Below, one piece after another: positions 56,074 through 64,000 of a stretch of 64,000 bases of DNA. Each line of letters starts with the position of its first letter. Position 1 is the stretch's first letter. A program made the position numbers and the translations under genes. The notes beneath the pieces were generated by a model. That model had not been told where the DNA came from and did not search any database. It saw nothing but the letters and a program-made list of their open reading frames with translations. Origin of the DNA: an uncultured Clostridia bacterium (GTDB lineage Bacteria; Bacillota; Clostridia; TANB77; CAG-508); the NCBI GenBank assembly GCA_934157035.1, contig CAKPHG010000004.1, forward strand, positions 66,468 through 130,467, read 5' to 3'.

Positions 56074-57645
56074 CTATATTTCTTTATTATCTTCTTTTTT
56101 TATTTTTGTCGTTTTTTTAGCTGATGCTCTTTTTTCGGCATTTTCTTTTTGCTTCATTTTGGCTTGTTTTCTTTTTAAAGCTTTTTCATCACTTTCTTTT
56201 ATTGAATTTATTCTGTCTTGATACTTTTCAGCAAATTTACTTTTTCCTCTTTTTCCTTCTTGATTTTTAGTTGCTTTTTTTACTTCTTTTTTATTCATTG
56301 TTGTTTTTAACTTTTTCTTTGTATCTTTTAATCTAGAATTTAACATTAAATATTTAGTATCATTTTGCATATCTCTAAATTTTAAATCTTCGCATATAAG
56401 TTCTATTATTGAAGATGCTATTGCATCTGGATTATGACGAATAAATTCTCCATCGATATATGATAGATTTCTTTGTAGCAATTTTACTCCTTGTTCTTTA
56501 GCTTTATATATATCCTCTTCTACTAGATCTGCACCTTCTCTGTTATATTTTCTTACAAATTCAGGAATAATTTCTCCAGTATCATATATACAATAATCTA
56601 CAATTCCTTTTCCAGCATGTTCATTTAAGGCCTTTATATGATCAGACAATGTATAATTATCAGTTTGTCCAGGTTCTGTCATTATATTACTAATGTATAT
56701 TTTAAAGCCTTTGTTCTCTTTTATTGCTTTTGCAACACCCTTTACTAATAAGTTTGGAATAACATTTGTATAAAGACTTCCTGGACCTATTATAATTGCA
56801 TCAGCATTTTGCAATGCTTCTATTACTCCAGGAGCTGGTGAACAATTTGAAGGATTTATAAAAATACGGTTTATTTTACTTACCTTACTAGATACTATTT
56901 CAGGAATTTGCTCTCTGTTTTTTATAACTGTACCATCTTCTAATTCTGCACAAATATCTATTGGCTCTAAAGTTACAGGAAGTACCTTTCCTACCATATT
57001 TAGTACATTTTTAGATTGCTCTATTGATGCTGTGAAATCTCCAAATAATTCTTTCATTGCTAATAGATAAATATCACCAAAGCATAATGACTTTAATCTT
57101 CCTTGCGTAAATTTATAGTTTAATATTCCATTCATAACTGTTTCATTCTCTGATAAAGCTGAAAAACTATTTTTTATATCATCTAATGGCATTGTTTCTA
57201 GCAATTTTCTAGAATCTGTTACCTTTTCTCCATAATCTGAAACTGTTACTATTGCAGTTATATTACTTGTATAATTTTTTAGTCCTTTAAGAACAGAAGC
57301 AAGTCCTGTTCCTCCACCTATTACAACAATATTTGGTCCCTCATTATACACTTTTTTATTGAATATAAGAGATTTAACTTTTCCTTCTTTTGCTTCTTCT
57401 CTGTTATCTGTATCTTGTACTAACAACTCTAATGTTCTTCTTTGCATAAAAATATTTCCTATTATCACTAATGAAAATCCTACAACAAAACTAACTATTA
57501 TTTTAGCTAAATCTTTGAATTCTAGTTGTTTTCCTGTTAATAACTTTGTCATTCCATAACATGCTAATAATATTCCTATAATAATTATTAACATCCATCT
57601 TTTCATTTTTGAACTATTTTTAAACCAACTAAAAAAACCTTTCAT
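56074..57645 (-). CDS. yvcK: YvcK/CofD-like gluconeogenesis factor
   Basis: 523 residues. Two N-terminal membrane segments (MLIIIIGILLACYGM, IIVSFVVGFSLVIIGNIFM), then the UPF0052 core: NIVVIGGGTGLASVLKGLK, VSDYGEKVTDSRKLL, APGVIEALQNADAIIIGPGS, YISNIMTEPGQTDNY. The last 80 residues are a Lys/Arg-rich tail. YvcK is needed for growth on gluconeogenic carbon and for cell-wall homeostasis and binds UDP-sugars in Bacillus. It lies 13 bases downstream of murB, the conserved order. Confidence 0.93.
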   Translation of the reverse strand: MKGFFSWFKNSSKMKRWMLIIIIGILLACYGMTKLLTGKQLEFKDLAKIIVSFVVGFSLVIIGNIFMQRRTLELLVQDTDNREEAKEGKVKSLIFNKKVYNEGPNIVVIGGGTGLASVLKGLKNYTSNITAIVTVSDYGEKVTDSRKLLETMPLDDIKNSFSALSENETVMNGILNYKFTQGRLKSLCFGDIYLLAMKELFGDFTASIEQSKNVLNMVGKVLPVTLEPIDICAELEDGTVIKNREQIPEIVSSKVSKINRIFINPSNCSPAPGVIEALQNADAIIIGPGSLYTNVIPNLLVKGVAKAIKENKGFKIYISNIMTEPGQTDNYTLSDHIKALNEHAGKGIVDYCIYDTGEIIPEFVRKYNREGADLVEEDIYKAKEQGVKLLQRNLSYIDGEFIRHNPDAIASSIIELICEDLKFRDMQNDTKYLMLNSRLKDTKKKLKTTMNKKEVKKATKNQEGKRGKSKFAEKYQDRINSIKESDEKALKRKQAKMKQKENAEKRASAKKTTKIKKEDNKEI

Positions 57646-57658
57646 ATTTCCTCCTAAA

Positions 57659-58577
57659 TTACTCTCCTATTACTTCTACTTCTAGTTCTATTACTTTTCC
57701 AAATTTTTCATAGATAACTCTTATTACATATTCTATTAATTCCAATATATCTTTTGCAGTAGCATTTCCTGTATTTACAATAAAACCAGCATGTTTTAAA
57801 GAAACTTGTGCTCCTCCTATTTTATAGCCTTTTAGCCCTGCTTGGTCTATTAACTGTGCTGTAATAAAATTTGTCCCTCTTTTAAAAGTGCTTCCTGCAC
57901 TTGGCATATCTATTGGCTGTTTTTCTTTTCTTAAATTTCTATATTCCTCTATTTTTTTATCAATCTCTTCTTTCTTTCCTCTTTTTAGTTTAAGGGTTGT
58001 ACCTATAATAATTTCTTTATTTTCTTTAAATCTACTATGTCTATATGAAAAATCTATTTTATCTTCTTCTATGCTATTAACAATTCCTTCTTTATCTATG
58101 TAAGTAACTGATTCAACTACTTCCTTTATTTCTTTTCCATAAGCACCTGCATTCATACGAATTGCTCCACCTATTGTTCCAGGAATTCCGTGATGCAAAT
58201 TCAAATCCTTCAATTTCATTTTTTTGAAGTAAAACAGAAAGCGCTCCTAATTTTACTCCACTACCTACATTTACTAAGACATCATCTTTTTCTTTATCTA
58301 TGTCTATTTTATTAAAATCTAAAGATATAGTTATTCCCCTAATTCCATTATCTTTTACTAATACATTGCTTCCATTTCCAATAACAGTTAGGTGTATATT
58401 ATTTTCTTTGGTATATTTTAATATATTTTTTAAATCTTCTAATGTTTTTACCTTTACCCAGACATCTGCTTTTCCACCAACTTTAAATGAAGTATGTTTT
58501 GACATATCTTCATTTAATTTAATCTCTGAATTTGGAATAATTTTAGTCAAATCTTCATATATTTTCTCAATATTCAA
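57659..58577 (-). CDS. murB: MurB, read through an internal CGGA quadruplet
   Basis: UDP-N-acetylenolpyruvoylglucosamine reductase, an essential peptidoglycan step. Frame 1 from a TTG start (AGAGGTG 8 bases before) encodes the FAD half (HTSFKVGGKADVW, VIGNGSNVLV) to GFEFAS. It then meets CGGA. Reading CGGA as Gly gives GFEFAS-G-IPGTIGGAIRMNAGAYG and on to AGSTFKRG and the C-terminus: 305 residues, normal length. Read as triplets it becomes RNSWNNRW and ends 25 codons later. The Gly is invariant in the family. No other murB copy is in the window. Confidence 0.93.
58187..58190 (-). other. Putative quadruplet codon CGGA (Gly) in murB
   Basis: mRNA context GCA-TCA-CGGA-ATT-CCT. One base must be skipped exactly here for the protein to match MurB on both sides. 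The CGG is in frame, the only one in this gene. Confidence 0.82.
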
Positions 58578-58747
58578 ATTTTATCACCTCTGTTTTTAAT
58601 ATATGAAATGCTCTATTCTTTATGTTTTTAATTTTATCATTTTTATAAATATTTTACAATGATTTTCACAAATTTTACTTTTTTACTTGAAATTTATGTA
58701 GAATAATGTATAATATAGGTATTAAGAAATTTAAAGGAGGAATTTTT

Positions 58748-59110
58748 ATGTTCTGTAAATATTGCGGAAAAGAAACTGAAAATGAAGTTTGCGATGAATG
58801 CAAAAACAAAGAAAACAATGAAACAATAGAAGTTGAAGCTACTAAAGTTGAATCTAACAACTCAACTACTTCAACAGAAAAACCAAAATCTAAAATAGCT
58901 GCTGGTTTACTTGGTATCTTTTTAGGTTCTTTAGGTGTTCATAACTTCTATTTAGGATATACAGGTAAAGCTATAGCTCAATTATTAATTTCTTTATTAA
59001 GCTGTGGATTCTTAGCTGTAGTTTCTGAAATTTGGGGATTAATTGAAGGTATCCAAATTTTAACAGGAAGTATTGACACAGATGCTAAAGGAAATAAATT
59101 AGCTGACTAA
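58748..59110 (+). CDS. TM2-domain protein with N-terminal zinc ribbon
   Basis: 120 residues. Zinc ribbon MFCKYCGKETENEVCDECK, acidic linker, then TM2 domain (KSKIAAGLLGIFLGSLGVHN, FYLGYTGKAIAQLL, GLIEGIQILTG). AGGAGG precedes the ATG used. Promoter TTGAAA, 16 bases, TATAAT just upstream, terminator after. Common in Firmicutes; function unknown. Confidence 0.88.
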   Translation: MFCKYCGKETENEVCDECKNKENNETIEVEATKVESNNSTTSTEKPKSKIAAGLLGIFLGSLGVHNFYLGYTGKAIAQLLISLLSCGFLAVVSEIWGLIEGIQILTGSIDTDAKGNKLAD

Positions 59111-59170
59111 TTTTGTTAATTATATAAACAATTTTATTGTTTTTTTATAATTTTATTTTATTTGAATTAC

Positions 59171-59210
59171 AAGAAAAAAGAATTGATTAAAAATCAATTC
59201 TTTTTTCTTT
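59171..59210 (+). terminator. Intrinsic terminator of the TM2 gene
   Basis: AAGAAAAAAGAATTGATT / AATCAATTCTTTTTTCTT stem. Confidence 0.88.
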
Positions 59211-59304
59211 ATCTTTTTAGTGTATAATTTTAATTTAGTTCATTATTTTATAATAATAACCTACCTTACTTTTATCTTTATGTTTATTTTTTTCTTTAAA
59301 ATAC

Positions 59305-59484
59305 CTATAAATCTTTGTATTCAAAGTATTTCGTAACTTTATTTCCATCTTTATCTTCTGTAGTAATACTTTTTCCTTTTAGCCTATATGGATACATTCC
59401 ATTGACTGTTACTAGAACTAAAAGTAATATGACCCAAAATGGATCAACATCTAGTAAGTATAAAAAATATTTTATACTTTCCAT
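59305..59484 (-). CDS. Small membrane protein, 59 residues
   Basis: MESIKYFLYLLDVDPFWVIL then a hydrophobic helix (LLVLVTVNGMYPY) and a hydrophilic tail (LKGKSITTEDKDGNKVTKYF). AAAGGAGA lies 9 bases before the ATG. Stop TAG. Convergent with the TM2 gene. Function unknown; the ribosome site and membrane-protein pattern support it. Confidence 0.7.
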   Translation of the reverse strand: MESIKYFLYLLDVDPFWVILLLVLVTVNGMYPYRLKGKSITTEDKDGNKVTKYFEYKDL

Positions 59485-59590
59485 ATAAGTATATCTCCTT
59501 TTATTTATTATGCTTTATATTATATTCTATTTTAGTATGTTTTTCAATGCTTCTACGTATTTTTATCATACTTTTCTATATATCAATCTA

Positions 59591-61348
59591 TTATTTTTCA
59601 TTTATATTTTTTATTTTATCAATAATTTCATTACTAAACTTTTCTTTTCTATTTTCATCAACTAGTCCATTTATTTCTTGTTGCACATCTGTAAGTTGTG
59701 TATAACAATATCCAGTTATATAATGTGTTTTTCTAATTACATCAGTTAACTCTTCAAATCTTTTTATAAATTCATTTTCGTCAATTACTTGTTTTCCATA
59801 TCCCCAACCTTTATCTGAATTTAGTGCAATTCCACCATATTCACTCATTATAATAGGTTGTCCATCATATTTATAATCTCCACTAAACAATTTATGAATT
59901 GTATTGTAAGCTTTTTTATTATTTAGTACTGCTAATTCTTTATCATTATATTCATTGTACAATAAATCTGGTTCTTGTTTATAATCATGGATAGTTATTA
60001 TATCTGATATTGTATGCTCCCAACCATCATTAGATATTACTGGTCTAGTTTTATCAATTGATTTAGTAACGTAATATAAGCTATTTGCAAAGTTTTGCTC
60101 TTTTATATCTTCTGATACCCCTCGAATTCCCCATGATTCATTAATAGGTACCCATGTAATTATTGATGGATGATTATAATTTTGTTTCACTACTTTTATC
60201 CATCCATCCATAAAATTTTCTATTGACTCATCATTAAAATCATAACAATTAGCCATTTCACTCCAAACTAATATACCATTTATATCACAATAGTATAAAA
60301 ATCTTTCATCTTCTATCTTTTGATGTTTTCTTATTCCATTATATCCATATTTCTTTACGATTTCTATGTCTTTAATTATTGACTCTTCATTTGGAGGAGT
60401 TAAGTGTGAATCTGCCCAATACCCTTGGTCTAAAATCATTTTTAGGTATAATTCTTTATTATTTAATAATATTTTGGAATTTTCTATAGATATTTTTCTG
60501 ACTCCAAAATATGAAGATATTTCATCAATTAGTACATCATTTTTATATAATCTATAGTTAATATCATATAAATATGGATGTTCTGGAGCCCATTCTTTAA
60601 TATTGTAGTTGTCTTTTGAATTACATATATTCATTTCATATTTGAATATACTATCTTCAATTTTTCTTCTTTCAATGTTTACTATTTCGTTATTATATTT
60701 AATTTCTGTTTCTATTTCGTAATTTTCAATATCTTTTTCATTAATACTTGTATGTAATTCAATATTAAGATTTTTTTCATCATAATTTGGTGTGTTTTTA
60801 ACTGATATAATATAATCTTTAGGTACATTTTCAATCCATATTGTTTTCCATATACCTGTTGTTTGAATATACCAACATTTAAAACTTTCACTTTTATATC
60901 TTTGTTTACCCCTTGGTTGGCTTTTAGATAATGAATCTTCTACCTTTATAGTAATGTTGTTTTCTCCATTTATTATACATTCACTAATATCAAAAGAAAA
61001 TCTATGATATCCACCTACATTTTTTCCTACATACTTCCCATTTACCCATAATTTAGTAATAAAATCGCTTCCCTCAAAATGTAATATGGTTCTTTTATTT
61101 TTATTAATTTCTAATTTTATATTATTAGAATACCAAATATTTTCATGAATAGTTTCATCATTAATACCACTCATTTTAGTTTCATAAGTAAATGGGACAA
61201 GTATTTCTTTTGATTCTGGAAAATTATTAAAATATTGTTTTTCTTCTCCAATATTATTATCATCAAAAACAAATTTCCACTTTCCATTTAAATTTAACCA
61301 ATTATCTCTTACTAATTGTGGTCTTGGATAATCTTTAATTGTTTTCAT
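59591..61348 (-). CDS. Glycoside hydrolase family 2 (beta-glucuronidase/galactosidase-like)
   Basis: 585 residues. N-terminal sugar-binding domain (LNLNGKWKFVFDD, FEGSDFITKLWVNGKYVG), immunoglobulin-like domain, and TIM barrel with acid/base Glu in HPSIITWVPINESWG and nucleophile Glu in PIIMSEYGG. No signal peptide, so it acts on imported glycosides. It overlaps the upstream HAD gene by 14 bases. Exact sugar not predictable. Confidence 0.92.
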   Translation of the reverse strand: MKTIKDYPRPQLVRDNWLNLNGKWKFVFDDNNIGEEKQYFNNFPESKEILVPFTYETKMSGINDETIHENIWYSNNIKLEINKNKRTILHFEGSDFITKLWVNGKYVGKNVGGYHRFSFDISECIINGENNITIKVEDSLSKSQPRGKQRYKSESFKCWYIQTTGIWKTIWIENVPKDYIISVKNTPNYDEKNLNIELHTSINEKDIENYEIETEIKYNNEIVNIERRKIEDSIFKYEMNICNSKDNYNIKEWAPEHPYLYDINYRLYKNDVLIDEISSYFGVRKISIENSKILLNNKELYLKMILDQGYWADSHLTPPNEESIIKDIEIVKKYGYNGIRKHQKIEDERFLYYCDINGILVWSEMANCYDFNDESIENFMDGWIKVVKQNYNHPSIITWVPINESWGIRGVSEDIKEQNFANSLYYVTKSIDKTRPVISNDGWEHTISDIITIHDYKQEPDLLYNEYNDKELAVLNNKKAYNTIHKLFSGDYKYDGQPIIMSEYGGIALNSDKGWGYGKQVIDENEFIKRFEELTDVIRKTHYITGYCYTQLTDVQQEINGLVDENRKEKFSNEIIDKIKNINEK

Positions 61349-61937
61349 TATCTATACTCTCCTTAATTATTAAATACTTATAGTAAACATCATACCAGCT
61401 ATATGCTCTATATATGTTTTTCCCTTTTAATTCTTTATTATGGTTTTCATGAAAGCAAATAACTGGTAATTTTTTTGATATGCTAATAATATTTTCTGTT
61501 TTATCTTCAATCATAATATCAATATTATATTTTTTACATATTTCAAGTTTATCTTCGCTAATTATTAATTTATCATATTTAATATTATTGCGATTTAACC
61601 ATGATATTAAAACGCTATTCACTTTTCCTTCTACATCATCCCACTTACTTGCCCCTCTTGCTGTTATAATGTAAATTTCATTATCTTCATTTCTTATTTT
61701 ATTTATTATTTCAGCTGCAAATGGTCTTGCTGGTTCATTTGTTGAATAATCTTTTACTAATGTCAGCCAACACTCTTTATCCTCTTCATCAGTAGTATTG
61801 AACATATCTTTTAATGACCATGCGTTAATATTAATATCTAGTTTGCCATATTTTTCAAAAAAATACTTGCTTCCATAATCACATGCATATCTAATAACAT
61901 TAGTAAGTACACCATCTATATCTACTCCTATTTTCAT
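61335..61937 (-). CDS. HAD phosphatase, small nucleotidase-like type
   Basis: 200 residues. Motif I MKIGVDIDGVLTNVIRYA, motif II IYIITARGASK, motif IV IDIMIEDKTENI. The last motif has ED in place of DD. Fourth intact member of this HAD type in the window, again beside metabolic enzymes. AAGGAG precedes the ATG. Substrate unknown. Confidence 0.85.
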   Translation of the reverse strand: MKIGVDIDGVLTNVIRYACDYGSKYFFEKYGKLDININAWSLKDMFNTTDEEDKECWLTLVKDYSTNEPARPFAAEIINKIRNEDNEIYIITARGASKWDDVEGKVNSVLISWLNRNNIKYDKLIISEDKLEICKKYNIDIMIEDKTENIISISKKLPVICFHENHNKELKGKNIYRAYSWYDVYYKYLIIKESIDNENN

Positions 61938-61998
61938 GTTTATTCTCCTTTTTAATTATTATTTTTGCTATATATTTTTCCATAGCAATTTGAAAGTA

Positions 61999-62304
61999 CT
62001 AATTTAAAACATTTTTAGGATTATTATTCAATATTTCTATTGTATTACTACACCATAATTCTACTAATCTATTAATTGACTCTTTTGTATAAAATGAATA
62101 TGGTGCTGTTGCCATAATATTACCTTTATAATCAGTTAAAGTTTTATCATCGTATATCTCAAACGCGTAACTTATCTCATTGTTTTCTGCTTTTTTAAGC
62201 ACTAACTCATGATTATAAATTTCCACTGGATTAATAATAATACCAACCTTTTTACCTTTTATCTCTGTATATTGTCTATATTTCTTATTTCTAGTATCCT
62301 CCAT
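61999..62304 (-). CDS. Short 2-hydroxyacid dehydrogenase-like C-terminal protein
   Basis: 101 residues. The second half (YKGNIMATAPYSFYTKESIN, RLVELWCSNTIEILNNNPKN) follows the C-terminal end of D-2-hydroxyacid dehydrogenases, where the family has TPHxAFYTxEA; the catalytic His is replaced (TAPYSFYT). The N-terminal half covers only part of the NAD domain. It starts within the end of the SDR gene, whose stop lies in its GGAGG region. Remnant or specialised short protein. Confidence 0.6.
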   Translation of the reverse strand: MEDTRNKKYRQYTEIKGKKVGIIINPVEIYNHELVLKKAENNEISYAFEIYDDKTLTDYKGNIMATAPYSFYTKESINRLVELWCSNTIEILNNNPKNVLN

Positions 62305-63022
62305 CAACTTTTATTACTTCGTCATTTATATAATCTGCATCATCACTAGCTAAAAAAGTAACTACATTTGCAATTTCACTTGGTTCTGCAAATCGTTTTT
62401 TGTAAATTCTATTTGTTTCTTCTTTAATTAATTCTTTAGGCAAATCTTTATTCATATCAGTATTTACCCAACCTGGTGCAACACAATTTACATTTATGTA
62501 AGGTGCAAATTGAATTGCTAAATTATGAGTTAAATTTATTAACCCTGCTTTTGAAGCATCATAATCTATGCTAGTTGGAAAGAATGCATTAATTCCATTT
62601 GTACTTGATATATTTATTATTTTGCCACTTTTATTTTTCAACATTTCATTTCCCACATATTTGCTTACAATAAATGGTGCAATTAAATTTATATTTAGTG
62701 TCCTTTTCCAATCTTCTACAGTTCTATCTTCGAACTCTTTATCAATAACAATGCCAGCATTATTAACTAGAACATCAATTTTCTCAAATTCATTAATGAT
62801 ATTTTTTATCATATCTTTAACTTCATTTTCGTTTGAAACATCTGCTTTAATGCATAGTGCTTTTATTTTATACTTTTTTTCTAGTTTTCTTTTCAATTTT
62901 TCTGCTTCTTCATTTTCTTTTATGTAATTTATAACAACATTATATCCTTTTTTTGCAAAATCTTCTACTATTGCTTTACCTATTCCTCTTGAACTTCCTG
63001 TAACTAATGCAACTTTATTCAT
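62291..63022 (-). CDS. SDR-family oxidoreductase (FabG-like)
   Basis: 243 residues. NAD(P) motif VTGSSRGIGKAIVEDF, NNAGIV, catalytic Ser in NISSTNG, Tyr-x3-Lys in DYDASKAGLI, and C-terminal VIKVDGGY. GGAGG precedes the ATG. First gene of a cluster with the 101-residue protein, HAD and GH2 genes. FabG-like by sequence, but the context suggests sugar or polyol oxidation. Confidence 0.9.
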   Translation of the reverse strand: MNKVALVTGSSRGIGKAIVEDFAKKGYNVVINYIKENEEAEKLKRKLEKKYKIKALCIKADVSNENEVKDMIKNIINEFEKIDVLVNNAGIVIDKEFEDRTVEDWKRTLNINLIAPFIVSKYVGNEMLKNKSGKIINISSTNGINAFFPTSIDYDASKAGLINLTHNLAIQFAPYINVNCVAPGWVNTDMNKDLPKELIKEETNRIYKKRFAEPSEIANVVTFLASDDADYINDEVIKVDGGY

Positions 63023-63120
63023 ACTTTTCCTCCAATATAAATATTTAATTTAAATTCATTCTATACTAAATCTATATAATTATCAATACTTTTTCTAGAT
63101 TTGGCTTCTTTTGGTTTAAT

Positions 63121-63498
63121 CTAATTATTATAGATATATCCTAATTTGCTATGTATTTCTTTATGGCAGTTTGAACATACTAATTTACACTTTAATGCCT
63201 CTGCTTTATATTCCTTCCATGACATTGTATTTCCTGAACCTAATTTAAATTCTTTTTGTTTTGGATCTTCATGATGAAATTCTAAAGCATCAACACATTT
63301 GTTATATCCACATATACTACATTTGCCACCTAATAGCTTTATTGCTTGTATTTTCATATTTCTTCTTAATATTGTTTTTTGATGTTTTCTAGTTTCATTA
63401 TCACTTCTTGTTGATTCTCTACTACAATTATAACAATAAATTCTAGTAAAAGATTTTGTTTCAAATTTTGAATTACATATTTCACATATTTTTATCAT
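63121..63498 (-). CDS. HNH endonuclease-like zinc protein
   Basis: 125 residues. Zinc-binding CEICNSKF...CYNC, then HNH core: LGGKCSICGYNKC, ALEFHHEDPKQKEF, LVCSNCHKEIH. AAGGATG precedes the ATG used. It lies about 95 bases beyond a tRNA gene that carries a group I intron, so a free-standing homing function is conceivable, but this small HNH type is also common without introns. Confidence 0.85.
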   Translation of the reverse strand: MIKICEICNSKFETKSFTRIYCYNCSRESTRSDNETRKHQKTILRRNMKIQAIKLLGGKCSICGYNKCVDALEFHHEDPKQKEFKLGSGNTMSWKEYKAEALKCKLVCSNCHKEIHSKLGYIYNN

Positions 63499-63558
63499 TT
63501 TTTCACATCCTTGATATGTATTATACATACTTTTCTTTCTTTAAACAAGCGAACAAAA

Positions 63559-63589
63559 AAATAACAGATAATTTCTTATCTGTTATCTT
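63559..63589 (-). terminator. Intrinsic terminator after tRNA-Asn
   Basis: ATAACAGATAA / TTATCTGTTAT stem followed by seven T on the minus strand. Confidence 0.87.
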
Positions 63590-63593
63590 TTAT

Positions 63594-63917
63594 TGGCTCC
63601 CCTTGTTGGACTCGAACCAACGACCTATCGGTTACTGCACCACATTAACTTTCGTTAACATTATGATTTTTCATAATTTGTAGTCTGGACTTTCTCTTTA
63701 CCATATCTTTAGACTTAGGTAGGTGGTGTAAAGTCTCTACACATAGCTTTCGCCTTGCTCGGTATTGTCGTGTAATTAAATTACTTACGAGTTTCACCGA
63801 ATTAGCCACCTTTTTCATCTATAAGTTTCCTTACAGAGCTGCTAACATTTTAATCTTGAAAGTAAATTCAAAGATTTGCTTTACAGCCGAGCGCTCTACC
63901 AACTGAGCTAAAAGGGA
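63594..63917 (-). tRNA. tRNA-Asn(GUU) interrupted by a group I intron
   Basis: Exons 63883..63917 and 63594..63634 join to a complete tRNA with CCA: acceptor TCCCTTT/AAGGGGA, D arm GCTC-AGTTGGTA-GAGC, anticodon arm CTCGG-CTGTTAA-CCGAT, T arm GTTGG-TTCGAGT-CCAAC. The anticodon is GUU, split between U35 and U36. It follows the 5S rRNA gene by a few bases in what is probably a rRNA-tRNA operon. Confidence 0.88.
63635..63882 (-). mobile_element. Group I intron in tRNA-Asn, 248 nt
   Basis: The 5' exon ends in U and the intron ends in G, as required. Core segments are visible: CTAATTCGGTGAAACTC (P), GACAATACCGAGCAAGGC (Q), TGTGTAGAGACTTTACACC (R) and a later AAAGATATGG (S-like). The layout recalls the small introns of cyanobacterial tRNA-Leu. 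No ORF inside. Confidence 0.85.
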
Positions 63918-63924
63918 ATATATA

Positions 63925-64000
63925 ACCTGGCGACAACCTATTTTCTCAGCAAGGTAACTCGCAAATATCGTCGGCATTTAGAGGCTTGACTTCTGTGTTC
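63925..64000 (-). rRNA. rrf: 5S rRNA, 3' part
   Basis: Minus-strand GAACACAGAAGTCAAGCCTC, TGCCGACGATA, TTGCTGAGAAAATAGG and the closing GTCGCCAGGT match the 3' two-thirds of bacterial 5S rRNA. The 5' part lies beyond the right edge. Confidence 0.93.

Noticed and set aside
63594..63917. tRNA-Tyr(GTA) or tRNA-Thr reading of the 5' exon CTGTAA
   Set aside because: Those readings use intron bases, give a short loop or wrong U33 and lack Tyr's long variable arm; joining at U/G ends gives a perfect tRNA-Asn.

Overview
The window comes from a very AT-rich, spore-forming, Gram-positive bacterium of the Clostridia type. The evidence is the spore germination protease gpr, strong AGGAGG ribosome sites, TTG and GTG starts, many U-tract terminators and gut-Firmicute gene families. 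Nearly all genes lie on the minus strand. I cannot name the species from sequence alone.

Main result. The tRNA at 31918..31991, almost at the window centre, is a tRNA-Gly paralogue whose anticodon loop reads C-U-U-C-C-G-A. G37 extends the anticodon UCC to UCCG, the exact complement of the four-base word CGGA. Two genes each need a +1 shift to be read whole, and in both the shift point is CGGA where glycine is expected. One is murB (58187..58190; the invariant Gly of the GIPG loop). The other is an ABC exporter (22433..22436; third residue). In-frame CGG is otherwise absent from the ordinary AT-rich genes I scanned, apart from one small membrane protein. I infer a natural quadruplet-decoding tRNA that reads CGGA as Gly, with an essential gene depending on it. 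A conventional tRNA-Gly(UCC) lies at 44413..44486.

Layout. 1-9.8 kb: TPM and LemA proteins, a CAP/SH3 secreted protein, two ABC-FtsX exporters, GIY-YIG, a LiaF/toastrack envelope-stress pair, a ZIP transporter. 9.8-12.9 kb: a broken response regulator, small genes, a rRNA methyltransferase. 12.9-20.5 kb: an operon-like island of three MFS transporters, a PHP phosphatase, a GNAT acetyltransferase, an S66 (MccF-like) peptidase and two HAD phosphatases. 20.6-24.9 kb: a heterodimeric ABC exporter. 25-31.5 kb: a MBL/DUF3006 pair, an ncRNA candidate, a glucosaminidase, a KH protein, and a P-type ATPase under a yybP-ykoY manganese riboswitch. 32-43.4 kb: a second accessory region with two HAD-nucleoside hydrolase proteins (one fused, one split by a -1 frame change at an A run), a 2H phosphoesterase, a decayed MFS, a MATE pump, zinc-ribbon membrane proteins, HD and histidine phosphatases. 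43.4-47 kb: MscS, tRNA-Gly, thioredoxin and reductase, a deacetylase, tRNA-Leu. 47-49.6 kb: orphan accessory genes and a second ncRNA candidate. 49.6-59.5 kb: core genes pgi, gpr, holA, glycogen debranching enzyme, yvcK, murB. 59.5-63.1 kb: a third HAD-containing cluster. The right end holds an HNH protein, a tRNA-Asn(GUU) split by a 248-nt group I intron, and part of a 5S rRNA.

Recurring themes are small HAD 5'-nucleotidase paralogues beside transporters, palindromic GGGAC-type repeats sitting at stop codons, and a set of less AT-rich orphan genes that share a promoter type.
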